Below are positions 50,299 to 59,877 of a stretch of 64,000 bases of DNA, one piece after another. How positions within the stretch are numbered: the stretch's first letter is position 1; every line of letters begins with the position of its first letter. The translations under genes and the position numbers were made by a program. Location of the stretch: the NCBI RefSeq assembly GCF_001278115.1, contig NZ_LIYD01000005.1, forward strand, positions 2,302,653 to 2,366,652, written 5' to 3'. Below the pieces are notes generated by a model. That model searched no databases and was not told the DNA's origin. It saw only the letters and a program-made list of their open reading frames with translations. Origin of the DNA: Flavobacterium akiainvivens (GTDB lineage: Bacteria; Bacteroidota; Bacteroidia; Flavobacteriales; Flavobacteriaceae).

Positions 50299-51966
50299 TT
50301 GAAAAAATCACTCCTTATATACATAATACTACTATGTGCTTTTAGCGTAAAAGCACAAACCCTGCACGCAAAATTTGAAGGAAAAACCACAGCCGAAACT
50401 AAAATTATAGATTCTGTCAGCTACAAAAAAGACCATGCCAATGCAAAATCCATAGCAGACGAGGCCAACCTGCTAACCAACACCCTGCAAAGGCTGGGCT
50501 ACCTTGAAAGCCGCGAACTGGGCAACATAAAAGCCAACGACTCTTTATTTATATATAATTTTTCGGTTGGAGAAAAAACAAAAGCCATACACATATATAC
50601 CGGCACGCTTGCGCAGAAGGAGAAAGAATTACTCAACATAACCAAAGACACCATTACCCTTGGCTTTACCGAAGTTGAAAGCTTCATGAATACCAACATG
50701 GCACTGTTAGAACAACAAGGGTATTCTATAAGCACACTTCAGCTTACAAATCACACTAAAGCAAACCACAACCTTATTGCAACACTCAGCATTAAAATTG
50801 AGAAGCAGCGCACCCTGGATGACATTGTTATTGAAGGGTATGCCAAATTTCCGGAAGGCATACGCAAAAACATTACAAAGCAATACAAAGGCAAAACCTT
50901 TAACAAGAACAACCTGCAACGGGTGTATAACGATTTTAACAGCCTGCGCTTTGTAACCCTGCCCCGCTACCCCGAAATTTTATTTAAGCAGGACACCACC
51001 AAAGTTTATGTATACCTGCAAAAGGCAAATGCCAATACTTTTGATGGCTTTGTGGGCTTTGGCAATGACGACACCAGCAACAAAGTGCGCTTTAACGGCT
51101 ATGTAGACTTAGCACTAAACAACATTATTAACGGTGGTGAAAAATTTAACCTGTACTGGAAAAGCGACGGCAACCAGCAAACCACCTTCAACCTTGGTAC
51201 AGAACTGCCCTATCTTTTTAAGACACCGATAGGCGCAAAAGCCAGCCTGAAGATTTTTAAACAGGACAGCACGTTTCAAAACACCATGACCGACCTGAAC
51301 CTGGGCTACTACTTTAGCTACAACTCAAAGCTGTACCTGGGTTACCAAAGAACACAATCGGTTGACATACAAAATGCCGACACCAGCAGCCTGACTGATT
51401 ATGAGAGCACATTTTTTACCTCAACCTATGAGTATGCCGCTTTTAGCATAGATGATTTTCTGTTTCCGCAAAAAACAACATTACAGCTAAAAGGCGGCTT
51501 AGGCAGCCGCGACAGCAATACCGGTAACCAAAGCCAGTATTTCGGTCAGGCTTTTGCAAGCCACAACCTGTACCTCAACAAAAAAAACATCATTAATCTT
51601 AAAAGCCATTCTTATTATTTAAAGAGCGACACCTATATAATAAATGAGCTTTACCGTTTTGGAGGCATTAACTCCATACGCGGCTTTAATGAAAACAGCC
51701 TGCAGGCCAACCTATTTACCGCACTAATGGCCGAATACCGCTATGTATTATCACCCGGGCTATACATACATTCTATCACCGACTATGGGTATTTTCAGGA
51801 TAAAGCCTCAAACATTGAAAACAACCTGCTGAGTTTAGGCTTCGGCTTTGGGCTTTTAACAAAAAACGGCCTCTTTAACATTGTTTATGCTAACGGAACC
51901 ACAAAAGACCAGTCAATAAAGCTATCAAACTCTATAGTTCACATTAGTTTTAAAGCATCATTTTAA
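50299..51966 (+). CDS. Omp85/BamA-TamA-like outer membrane barrel protein
   Basis: A 555-residue protein with a TTG start codon and a signal peptide ending AFSVKAQ. The N-terminal third looks like one or two POTRA modules (TLDDIVIEGYAKFPEGIRKN near 173). The rest is a beta-barrel with YRFGGINSIRGFNENSL (about 452-468), the Omp85 lid-loop motif with the conserved Arg-Gly. It is shorter than BamA, and resembles the TamA/FhaC-like proteins found alone in this phylum. Client proteins are unknown. It is divergent from the str operon. Confidence 0.82.
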   Translation: MKKSLLIYIILLCAFSVKAQTLHAKFEGKTTAETKIIDSVSYKKDHANAKSIADEANLLTNTLQRLGYLESRELGNIKANDSLFIYNFSVGEKTKAIHIYTGTLAQKEKELLNITKDTITLGFTEVESFMNTNMALLEQQGYSISTLQLTNHTKANHNLIATLSIKIEKQRTLDDIVIEGYAKFPEGIRKNITKQYKGKTFNKNNLQRVYNDFNSLRFVTLPRYPEILFKQDTTKVYVYLQKANANTFDGFVGFGNDDTSNKVRFNGYVDLALNNIINGGEKFNLYWKSDGNQQTTFNLGTELPYLFKTPIGAKASLKIFKQDSTFQNTMTDLNLGYYFSYNSKLYLGYQRTQSVDIQNADTSSLTDYESTFFTSTYEYAAFSIDDFLFPQKTTLQLKGGLGSRDSNTGNQSQYFGQAFASHNLYLNKKNIINLKSHSYYLKSDTYIINELYRFGGINSIRGFNENSLQANLFTALMAEYRYVLSPGLYIHSITDYGYFQDKASNIENNLLSLGFGFGLLTKNGLFNIVYANGTTKDQSIKLSNSIVHISFKASF

Positions 51967-52028
51967 CAATATTACTTGTTAAATCAATTAATATTTTCTT
52001 AATTTATCTAAAATTTATCATAATTAAC

Positions 52029-52074
52029 TTGCTGTTAACAGTAATTTAATCGACATTTGAGATACTAACTCAAA
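52029..52074 (+). promoter_or_regulatory. susC promoter region with two palindromes
   Basis: TTG (52029-52031) and GACATTTG (52052-52059) with a 20-nt spacer make a near-consensus promoter. CTGTTAACAG (52032-52041) is a perfect palindrome inside the spacer. TTTGAG-ATACTAA-CTCAAA (52056-52074) is an inverted repeat across the -7 box and predicted start. Both are candidate operators. Confidence 0.5.
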
Positions 52075-52083
52075 TTTTATTAA

Positions 52084-55000
52084 ATGAAAACACACCAGCA
52101 GTTTTTGCTGACGCTTCTCACAGCGTTAGTGATGCAGATTTCGTTTGCCCAGGAACGAACAGTTTCCGGAACGGTAAAAGACGCCAGCGGCATGCCTGTA
52201 CCGGGGGCATCGGTAGTAGTAAAGGGCACTACCACGGCCACATCTACTGATTTTGACGGTAAATACCAGATTAGTGCAACCCCTACCCAAACCCTGGTAT
52301 TTAGCTTCATTGGCATGACTACAAAAGAAGTTTTGGCAGCTTCTACAACATTAGATGTAACACTTGCCGAAGAATCTACAGTGCTTGAAGGGGTGGTAAT
52401 TACCGCAGTAGGTATTAAGAGGGAAAAAGCCTCTATAGGTGCTGCAACCACAACCGTGCGGGCAGAAGAACTTGTAAGGGGTTCGCAGGGCAATATAGCA
52501 GACGCCCTTAAGGGCAAAGTTGCCGGTGTTACCATTTCAAACGCCTCTACAGACCCCGGTGCATCATCAGGGGTAATCATAAGAGGCTTTAACACACTTT
52601 CGGGCTCTAACCAGCCGCTTTATGTGGTAGACGGTGTGCCTATTAACAACCAGACCAATTTTTCAAACAGCCTTAATGGCGGTTATGACTTTGGGCGCGG
52701 CTCTGCCGATATTAACCCCGAAGACATTGAAAGCATGACCATACTTAAAGGCGCATCGGCAGCGGCACTATATGGTGCACGGGCTGCAAATGGTGTAATT
52801 ATGATTACCACAAAAAAAGGTAAGGCCGGTAAAATGACTATCGACTTTACTTCAACAACATTCCTCACACAAATATCGCGCACACCTAAGTATCAGTCAA
52901 GCTTTGGGCAGGGATGGGATGGTGTGCACTACCTTGGCGAAAACGGTTCATGGGGCCCACGCTTTGATAACGAACTCCACGTATGGGGCAACGTTGTAGA
53001 CAACAGCCAGTTGCTAAAACGCTATTCTTTTCAGCCGGACCAGCTTGAAAACTTCTTTGATATAGGTACTTCTAAGCTCAACTCGCTTTCTGTAGCAGGG
53101 GGCAGCGGAGACAGCAGCGTAAGGCTTTCTTATTCAAACCTGCAACAGGATGGTATATATCCTACTGATGCCGATAAGTTTGAAAGAAACACAATAGGCC
53201 TTGCCGGATCTACCAAGGTTAATAAAATAACCATAAGCGGCAACATGAACTATGTTAATACCAGCGGCAGCTCTGTAGCTACCGGCCAGGGCTTATCGGT
53301 TTACAACAACCTGATGCAGATTCCTACTGATATACCTATTACAGAGTTTAAAGACTACAACAACCCTTTTCATAACGTAAGCAATTACTACACTCCTTAT
53401 GGTGTTACAAACCCATACTGGAGCCTTAATGAAAACGGATCTGATTACAACAAAGAAAGATTTTATGGCTCGGTTGAATTTAGCTATGAATTTAACGACT
53501 GGAGCAGCGCTACCTATCGTTTTGGTGTAGATACCTATACCGACCTTGCCCGTGTATGGAACGCCAGGCTTGACGCCGCACCGGGCAGCCCTAACGACAT
53601 TACTTCGTCTGAAACCCCGGGCAGCTACCTTGAAGCATCAAACACCATAAAGCAGCTTAACCACGACCTGCTTTACAACCTTGACTTTACATTAAGCGAA
53701 AAATTTGGCCTGCAGTCAACCTTTGGTTTTAACGTAAACACACGTGAGGCAAACTCATACAGCGCATCTGTAGCCAGCCAGGATATACCTGATTTTTATT
53801 CGCTTACAAACAGCGCCGAAATTCCGGTTGTGGCATCTTCAAGAAGCACAAGAAAACTATATGGCCTTTACAACACCACAACCATATCTTATGACGACCA
53901 GCTTTTCTTAACAGGAAACTTCAGGAACGACTGGTACTCTACCCTGCCGCAGGCTAACCGAAGCGTGTTTTATTCAGGCGCTAATGCCAGCTGGGTTTTC
54001 AGTAGGACATTGGGCTCTTCAGACACCTTTAACTACGGTAAGCTAAGGGTGGGTTATGGTGAAACCGGTGTAGATACAGACCCTTACCAGGTAAATTCGG
54101 TTAACGTGCCTGCAAACATCTCTCAGGGATTTGGCAGCCTGGTATACCCTATAGACGGCACCAGTGCTTACAGTATAGGCAACAGGGCAGCTAACGCTAA
54201 CCTTAAGGCTGAAAGAAGGAAAGAAATAGAGCTGGGTATTGAACTTGCATTTTTAGACAACAGGATAACGCTTGATGCTACCTACTATAATGCAAAAATT
54301 GAAAACCAGATACTAAACCTGCCTTTTGCACCAAGCAGCGGCTATACTAACCAAACCGCAAACGTGGGCACCCTGGCCAGCGAAGGTTTTGAAGCCTTAT
54401 TAACCCTGGGATGGCTTAAAAACCCTGATGGCTTTAACTGGACCACCAGCGTAAACTTTGCCACCAACAACACAATACTTGAAGAGCTTGACGACAGGAT
54501 TGAGCAGGTAGAACTGGGCGGCCTTAGCACCACACAGTTTATTGCCCGCGAAGGCCAGCCAATAGGCTTAATATATGGCTACGTTCCGGAAATGGACCCC
54601 AACGGAAACATTGTGGTAGATACCAACGGTATACCGGTAGCTGCATCTACAAAAGATGTATATGGCGATACCCAATATGACTACACAATGGGTATAGGCA
54701 ACAACCTGAGCTGGAAAGGGCTTTCTCTTGATTTTACATTTGATATTCGCCAGGGTGGCCTTATGTACAGCCGTACTGCCGATATTACAAGGTTTACCGG
54801 TAACTCTATAACCACCATGGTAAACGACAGGCAGCCGTTTGTAGTACCAAACTCGGTTGTGAGGGAAGTTGACGGAAACGGCAACACTACCTACTCACCC
54901 AATACCACACCTGTAGATGTTGAACACATGGACGACTACTACCGCGCCGATGCACTTGCAAGGTATACGGTTATAGACAAATCTTTCATAAAACTGCGCG

Positions 55001-55230
55001 AGGTTGTATTAAGCTACAAGCTACCCACCAAAGTACTGGAAGGCACCTTTATACAAGGCTTAACCTTCTCGCTTATTGGCCGTAACCTGTTTATATGGAC
55101 ACCAAGCAACAACCAGTATATAGACCCTGAAGTATCTACTTTTGGTACAGACCTGCAGGCCCAGTTTGGTGAATTTAGCGCAAACCCTTCAACCAGGAGC
55201 TATGGCTTTAGTTTAAAAGCTAACTTTTAA
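52084..55230 (+). CDS. SusC/RagA family TonB-linked outer membrane protein
   Basis: A 1048-residue TonB-dependent importer. The signal peptide ends ISFAQ, followed by the carboxypeptidase-like domain (RTVSGTVKDASGMPVPGASV, about 24-43), the plug with SQPLYVVDGVPI-like NQPLYVVDGVPINNQ and GASAAALYGARAANGVIMIT, and a long barrel ending in a terminal Phe (SLKANF). It transports large ligands with its SusD partner, 11 nt downstream. The ligand is unknown because no glycoside hydrolase or peptidase is linked. Confidence 0.95.
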   Translation: MKTHQQFLLTLLTALVMQISFAQERTVSGTVKDASGMPVPGASVVVKGTTTATSTDFDGKYQISATPTQTLVFSFIGMTTKEVLAASTTLDVTLAEESTVLEGVVITAVGIKREKASIGAATTTVRAEELVRGSQGNIADALKGKVAGVTISNASTDPGASSGVIIRGFNTLSGSNQPLYVVDGVPINNQTNFSNSLNGGYDFGRGSADINPEDIESMTILKGASAAALYGARAANGVIMITTKKGKAGKMTIDFTSTTFLTQISRTPKYQSSFGQGWDGVHYLGENGSWGPRFDNELHVWGNVVDNSQLLKRYSFQPDQLENFFDIGTSKLNSLSVAGGSGDSSVRLSYSNLQQDGIYPTDADKFERNTIGLAGSTKVNKITISGNMNYVNTSGSSVATGQGLSVYNNLMQIPTDIPITEFKDYNNPFHNVSNYYTPYGVTNPYWSLNENGSDYNKERFYGSVEFSYEFNDWSSATYRFGVDTYTDLARVWNARLDAAPGSPNDITSSETPGSYLEASNTIKQLNHDLLYNLDFTLSEKFGLQSTFGFNVNTREANSYSASVASQDIPDFYSLTNSAEIPVVASSRSTRKLYGLYNTTTISYDDQLFLTGNFRNDWYSTLPQANRSVFYSGANASWVFSRTLGSSDTFNYGKLRVGYGETGVDTDPYQVNSVNVPANISQGFGSLVYPIDGTSAYSIGNRAANANLKAERRKEIELGIELAFLDNRITLDATYYNAKIENQILNLPFAPSSGYTNQTANVGTLASEGFEALLTLGWLKNPDGFNWTTSVNFATNNTILEELDDRIEQVELGGLSTTQFIAREGQPIGLIYGYVPEMDPNGNIVVDTNGIPVAASTKDVYGDTQYDYTMGIGNNLSWKGLSLDFTFDIRQGGLMYSRTADITRFTGNSITTMVNDRQPFVVPNSVVREVDGNGNTTYSPNTTPVDVEHMDDYYRADALARYTVIDKSFIKLREVVLSYKLPTKVLEGTFIQGLTFSLIGRNLFIWTPSNNQYIDPEVSTFGTDLQAQFGEFSANPSTRSYGFSLKANF

Positions 55231-55241
55231 AAAAAATCAAG

Positions 55242-56774
55242 ATGAAAAATACATATAAACTACTCATTATATTTTGCATTGGCCTTTTTAGCTCGTGCGA
55301 GAGTGAGCTCGATATAAATAACGACCCTAACTTTCCGGCTGAAATTAACAGCGGGCTTGCACTTACAGCTGCCGAGGCATCTATCGCCGTAGTAATGGGA
55401 GGCGAACTTACAAATCTTGGCGGATTTTATACACAATACCACACGCAGGCTCCAAGCGCCAGCCAGTATGAAAATATAGATTCATACAACCTTAATACTG
55501 CGTATGCTAACGATATATGGACAGAGCTTTATGCCGGCTGCCTTAACGACCTTAAGTATGTTACCGAAGAAAGTACTGCCAGCGAAGATACTGCCACACT
55601 GCTAATGGCAGAGGTGTTAAGGGCGTATACCTATCAGCTACTGGTAGACCTTTTTGATGACGTACCTTATAGCGAAGCGCTTAACGGGCCGGAAAACATT
55701 ACACCAATTGTAGACTCCGGTGAAGAAATATATGCCGACCTTATTGCGAAAATGGATGCTGCTGTTGCAACCTATAACGCAAACCCTACAGAGGCCTTAT
55801 ATCCATCTCAGGACATATTGTTTAGAGGCGATATAGACAAATGGATACAATTTGCCAATACACTTAAACTTAAAATGTACCTGCGTATGGCATATACACC
55901 TGCTGCAAACCCTGCTGCGGTAACAGCGCTTTTGGCTGAAGGCAATTTCCTTACCGAAGACGCCAAGTTTACAAACTTTGATGATACAGTAAACAAACGT
56001 AACCCGTTTTATGAAAATGTACTTTCGCAAACCGGCCTTGGCGGTGTAAACCATGTTGCCAGTAACACACTTGCCGGATTTTACAGTGAAAATGAGGATC
56101 CAAGACTACGTGCTGTTTTCACCCCAAGTACATCTGGCACGTATGCTTCTATAGCACAAGGCACAGGTAATGACTTTAATAACACAGCAAGCGCTTATGC
56201 CAGACCTAACATAAGGCCAAACACTCCTGTCTTTTTTATAAGCCTTGCCGAAATATATTTTTTACAGGCAGAAGCACTGGTACGCTACTCAGCAGGTGCA
56301 GGAGCAAAGGAAATGTATGATGCAGGGGTGCTTGCATCATTCCAAACCTACCAGTTAAACTTTTTTACTGATGCAGACCCAACAGACGAAGAAGAATCGC
56401 CATGGACACCTGAAGAATCTATAACTCTTGCTACTAATTTCACTTCAGCCGGCGGTGCCTACGAATACATTCCAACAGGTGTTGTAGAAGATGATGTAAG
56501 GCAAATCATGGTACAAAAATGGGCGGCATTGCCTTATGTAAACAATATTGAAGCCTGGATAGAATCTACCCGCACCAAGTTTCCGGAAGTGGTGGCAGAA
56601 GGTTCGCAGGATTATGGCATAGGCAACCGCATACCATCGGCTATTTCAATACTTTCAGGCGTACAGGTGCCAAGCGTATTGTTTTATCCTGATGACGAAG
56701 TAAACAGAAACCCTAACATTACCCAAAGAACATCGGTTACCGAAAATGTTTGGTGGGACCAAAAACCAGAATAA
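55242..56774 (+). CDS. SusD/RagB family lipoprotein (SusD-like_2 group)
   Basis: A 510-residue surface lipoprotein that caps SusC and captures ligand. The signal ends LFSSC (Cys19), followed by ESELDINNDPN, a typical SusD-like start. The helical TPR-like scaffold includes LLMAEVLRAYTYQLLVDLFD (about 126-145) and FISLAEIYFLQAEALVRY (about 331-348). It resembles the SusD-like_2 subgroup. It lies between susC and an Ig-domain lipoprotein in one operon. Confidence 0.93.
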   Translation: MKNTYKLLIIFCIGLFSSCESELDINNDPNFPAEINSGLALTAAEASIAVVMGGELTNLGGFYTQYHTQAPSASQYENIDSYNLNTAYANDIWTELYAGCLNDLKYVTEESTASEDTATLLMAEVLRAYTYQLLVDLFDDVPYSEALNGPENITPIVDSGEEIYADLIAKMDAAVATYNANPTEALYPSQDILFRGDIDKWIQFANTLKLKMYLRMAYTPAANPAAVTALLAEGNFLTEDAKFTNFDDTVNKRNPFYENVLSQTGLGGVNHVASNTLAGFYSENEDPRLRAVFTPSTSGTYASIAQGTGNDFNNTASAYARPNIRPNTPVFFISLAEIYFLQAEALVRYSAGAGAKEMYDAGVLASFQTYQLNFFTDADPTDEEESPWTPEESITLATNFTSAGGAYEYIPTGVVEDDVRQIMVQKWAALPYVNNIEAWIESTRTKFPEVVAEGSQDYGIGNRIPSAISILSGVQVPSVLFYPDDEVNRNPNITQRTSVTENVWWDQKPE

Positions 56775-56785
56775 AATTGTAATCT

Positions 56786-57547
56786 ATGAAAGCATTATAT
56801 AAATTAACTATACTGGCATTGTTTGGGTCTTTATTTACCCTTACATCGTGCTATGAAGACGAAATAAACAGTACGGTAACCGTGTATCCTGTTATTGAAG
56901 TGCAGGGAGACAGCGAAATACGCTTAAACGTAGGCGACACCTTTACAGACCCGGGCGCCATTGCCATGATAGGCGAAGAAGAAGTTCCTGTAACTACCCG
57001 CTATGTAGGCCGATACCGTGGTAACATTTACAACGGCACACTTAATACCAGCGTAGCCGACATTTATACCGCAGAATATTCGGCAGTAAATGAAGATGGC
57101 TTTGCAGGTGTTGAAACCAGGCAGATTATTGTAGCCACCACAGGCGACCTTGTTAACAGTATTGAAGGGCTTTATACCTCTACCGTATTCAGGAATGGTG
57201 CTCAGGGCGCACCCGCATCTGCATATACCGATATTGAGTATATGCTGATTTGGCAAAACGACGATGGCAGCTATGAAATATCTGACGCCTTTGGCGGATG
57301 GTACCTTTTTGGCCGGGCCATTGCCGATTCTGAAACGCCGGGCGGGGTAATTGTTGCCAATAACATTGCGGCAAACGATTTTAGTTTTCCGGGCACACAA
57401 AGCAACACTTACTTTGGCGGGTCGTCTGAAATTACAGGACTAACGGTTGACCCCGATACTGATAAGCTTGTACTTACAACCGTATGGCAGGCCGATGCTG
57501 AAACTACCTATACGTTTGTATCAACTTTAACACAGGTTCAATTCTAA
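56786..57547 (+). CDS. Ig-like (BT_2262/DUF5011-type) domain lipoprotein
   Basis: A 253-residue lipoprotein with LTSC as lipobox (Cys22). The first half holds GDTFTDPGAIAMIGEEEVPV (about 51-70), the hallmark of a DUF5011-type Ig fold. The second half is an unassigned beta-rich domain. Such proteins are frequent third genes in SusCD operons and may act as accessory ligand-binding or surface proteins. It starts 11 nt after susD. Confidence 0.8.
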   Translation: MKALYKLTILALFGSLFTLTSCYEDEINSTVTVYPVIEVQGDSEIRLNVGDTFTDPGAIAMIGEEEVPVTTRYVGRYRGNIYNGTLNTSVADIYTAEYSAVNEDGFAGVETRQIIVATTGDLVNSIEGLYTSTVFRNGAQGAPASAYTDIEYMLIWQNDDGSYEISDAFGGWYLFGRAIADSETPGGVIVANNIAANDFSFPGTQSNTYFGGSSEITGLTVDPDTDKLVLTTVWQADAETTYTFVSTLTQVQF

Positions 57548-57559
57548 AAGTAAAAAATC

Positions 57560-58054
57560 ATGAAAAACAGATATATAGCAGCACTTGCAACCTTGCTTTT
57601 GGTGGTTTTTACATCATGCGAAGACAAGGGGTATGACGATTATGATGCAGGTAATATGCCCACACAGGCCCTAAACGGCGAGTGGTACATAGATATTAGC
57701 GATGAGGCCGGCAACCTGTATGCCACCCACACCCTGCACAAAACCTATGATAATAACGGCGCACTGTTTATTACAGACCGCGTGGGCAGCGCCAACAGCT
57801 TTACCGGCTGGTGGCTTGAAACGCCGCTTGACTATAATTTAGAGACGTTAACTTTTAGTGCTACTGACTCTCCAAATAGTGCAGACGACTCTGTTGTAAC
57901 TATTACAGAAGGCAAAATACTTAAAGGTGCCGCACACTCGCCATCAGGCGTTGTGGCAGACAGTATCTATTTTAAAGGGGTATTTGATTATGACCCTGAA
58001 ACGGTTCTCATCTTTTCGGGCTTCCGCAGGACAGGTTTTGAAGAAGACGAATAA
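57560..58054 (+). CDS. lipid-binding-type (PF12888-like) lipoprotein
   Basis: A 164-residue lipoprotein, VFTSC lipobox (Cys20). The NGEWYIDISDEAGNLYATHT block and the SFTGWWLETPLDYNLETLTF segment resemble the Lipid_bd lipocalin-like family often found as a late gene in SusCD operons. Whether it binds lipid is not shown. It ends the operon, followed by a terminator at 58077-58103. Confidence 0.72.
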   Translation: MKNRYIAALATLLLVVFTSCEDKGYDDYDAGNMPTQALNGEWYIDISDEAGNLYATHTLHKTYDNNGALFITDRVGSANSFTGWWLETPLDYNLETLTFSATDSPNSADDSVVTITEGKILKGAAHSPSGVVADSIYFKGVFDYDPETVLIFSGFRRTGFEEDE

Positions 58055-58076
58055 GATTAATTTGATTTAGTTAGTT

Positions 58077-58103
58077 AGGCTGCCCGCAAGGCAGCCTTTT
58101 TTA
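58077..58103 (+). terminator. intrinsic terminator of the SusCD operon
   Basis: AGGCTGCC, loop CGCAA, GGCAGCCT, then TTTTTT. Confidence 0.88.
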
Positions 58104-58130
58104 TTACCCTGAAAACAATATCTTTGCAAC

Positions 58131-58865
58131 ATGGAAAAAGAACACCAGATATTTGGCATACGTGCCATTATAGAAGCCATTAATGCCGGCAAGGAAATAG
58201 ACAAGGTTTTTATACAGAAGGATGCACAGGGCGACCTGATGCGCGACCTGCTTAAAGTACTAAAGCAAAAGAATGTAAACTTTAGCTATGTGCCGGTTGA
58301 AAAGCTTAACAGGCTTACGCCAAACAACCACCAGGGTGCTGTAGCGTCTATAGCCCCTATTAAGTTTCAAAATCTTGAAACACTGGTTGAAAAAGTATTG
58401 GAAAGCGGCAAGACTCCCCTGTTCCTTATACTGGACCAGCTTAGCGATGCACGCAACTTTGGCGCCATAATCCGCACGGCAGAGTGCACGGGTGTAGACG
58501 GCATTATTGTGCAAAAGCAGGGTTCGGCCCCCGTAAACGGCGATACGGTTAAAACATCGGCCGGGGCGGTATTTAATGTACCCATCTGTAAAGTTGAGCA
58601 TATTAAAGACGCTATTTTCCACCTGCAGGGCTCGGGCATTAAAACCGTTGCCGCTACCGAGAAGACTGACGACACTATTTATGACATATCTTTTGCAGAG
58701 CCACTTGCCATTATTATGGGCAGCGAAGATCGTGGCATTAACCCTTCGGTACTTAAAATAGTAGACGAAAAAGCCAAACTGCCTATGTTTGGCACCATAT
58801 CATCGCTTAACGTATCGGTTGCCTGTGGTGCTTTTTTGTATGAAGCGGTAAGGCAGAGAAGGTAA
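58131..58865 (+). CDS. rlmB: 23S rRNA (guanosine-2'-O)-methyltransferase RlmB
   Basis: SpoU-family methyltransferase, 244 aa, acting on the 23S rRNA P-loop guanosine (G2251 in E. coli). The N-terminal substrate-binding domain (FGIRAIIEAI) is followed by the knotted SPOUT domain. Its three motifs are present: ARNFGAIIRTAE (107-118), IIMGSEDRGI (194-203) and LNVSVACGAFLYE (226-238). It stands alone between the SusCD terminator and a repeat-filled convergent gap. Confidence 0.93.
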   Translation: MEKEHQIFGIRAIIEAINAGKEIDKVFIQKDAQGDLMRDLLKVLKQKNVNFSYVPVEKLNRLTPNNHQGAVASIAPIKFQNLETLVEKVLESGKTPLFLILDQLSDARNFGAIIRTAECTGVDGIIVQKQGSAPVNGDTVKTSAGAVFNVPICKVEHIKDAIFHLQGSGIKTVAATEKTDDTIYDISFAEPLAIIMGSEDRGINPSVLKIVDEKAKLPMFGTISSLNVSVACGAFLYEAVRQRR

Positions 58866-58880
58866 TTTTTTAGATTATTG

Positions 58881-58987
58881 GATGGTTCGATTTTTAGATC
58901 ATTCGATTGTTGGATTGTTGGATTATCCGACAGTACGGCAAATAGCTTCTTATCCATGAAGTCGAATAATCTAAAAATCGAACAATC
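58881..58987. repeat. 26-bp imperfect inverted repeat in a convergent gap
   Basis: 58881-58906 and 58962-58987 pair over 26 bp with two mismatches, including 15 perfect central pairs (GTTCGATTTTTAGAT). The 55-nt interior holds GGATTGTTGGATTG repeats. It may serve as a transcription barrier for both rlmB and the rhomboid gene. Confidence 0.65.
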
Positions 58988-59766
58988 TAATTATCCTCAT
59001 CAGGCCGTTGCACAAATGTATATACTATCCTTAAGGGCGGCAGCGGGCTTACAATTTCATAATCCACTACTTCTATATCTTCAGGTTTGGGTGGGTTATG
59101 GAAAATACCGTTTTCATCAAATCGCTTCATGAATGCGTCTGCTTTTGGGTCGAAGTCCGGGCGCTGCCAGTCGTAAAGTATGGGCTTTTTATATTCCGGG
59201 GTGTCATACAGCCATGAAAAAACCGCCCCGCTTAAAAAGCCGCCCAGGTGGCCTTCCCAGCTTATGCCTTTTTCCACATCCGGAAAAACATACCATATCA
59301 TACTGCCATACAGTAATACAATGGTTAGCGATAATGCCACAAGCCTGAAATAACCGGTTTGTATTCCCTTAAAAAAAATAAAGGTAACCAGTACATATAT
59401 AAGCCCACTTGCGCCTATGTGGGTACTACCCTTCTCGCCTATTAGCCATGTAAACAATCCTGAAAACAAAACCCCGTAGAGTATAACCTCAAGCGCCCTT
59501 TTTCTGTAAAAGTAGCGCATGGCAGCTATAAGCAAAAAAAGTGGTATGCTGTTGTCGTATAAATGCTCCAGGCTACCGTGTAAAAACGGGCTGAAGATAA
59601 CACCCCTTAGCCCTACTATGGTTCGGGGCTGTATGCCATAATCGTTAAGGTATATATTAAAACGCACCTCTACCCAGTACACCAGCCACAGCACAAATAT
59701 GGCGGCAAATGGCCAGGCAATTACCGAAGGCGAAAATTTTAACTGGTCGTCCCTGCTGTCTATCAT
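58987..59766 (-). CDS. rhomboid family intramembrane serine protease
   Basis: A 259-residue polytopic membrane protein. The catalytic Ser120 is in IGASGLIY and His173 in EGHLGGFLSG. His68 and Asn72 in EHLYDN form the usual oxyanion-side residues. A soluble C-terminal tail of about 70 residues follows the last helix. Substrates are unknown. Confidence 0.93.
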   Translation of the reverse strand: MIDSRDDQLKFSPSVIAWPFAAIFVLWLVYWVEVRFNIYLNDYGIQPRTIVGLRGVIFSPFLHGSLEHLYDNSIPLFLLIAAMRYFYRKRALEVILYGVLFSGLFTWLIGEKGSTHIGASGLIYVLVTFIFFKGIQTGYFRLVALSLTIVLLYGSMIWYVFPDVEKGISWEGHLGGFLSGAVFSWLYDTPEYKKPILYDWQRPDFDPKADAFMKRFDENGIFHNPPKPEDIEVVDYEIVSPLPPLRIVYTFVQRPDEDN

Positions 59767-59877
59767 GCCTTATGCACGTCAAAAAAACGACCAAAGATTT
59801 TTCCCTGTTAAAATGGCAGGATGGGTTTTAGTATTTTTTCTGCAAAGCAGAAGAAAATTATTGCGTAATTTTACACA

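Noticed and set aside
50299..51966. The main BamA of the cell
   Set aside because: Too short, with at most two POTRA modules and none of the usual bam neighbours.
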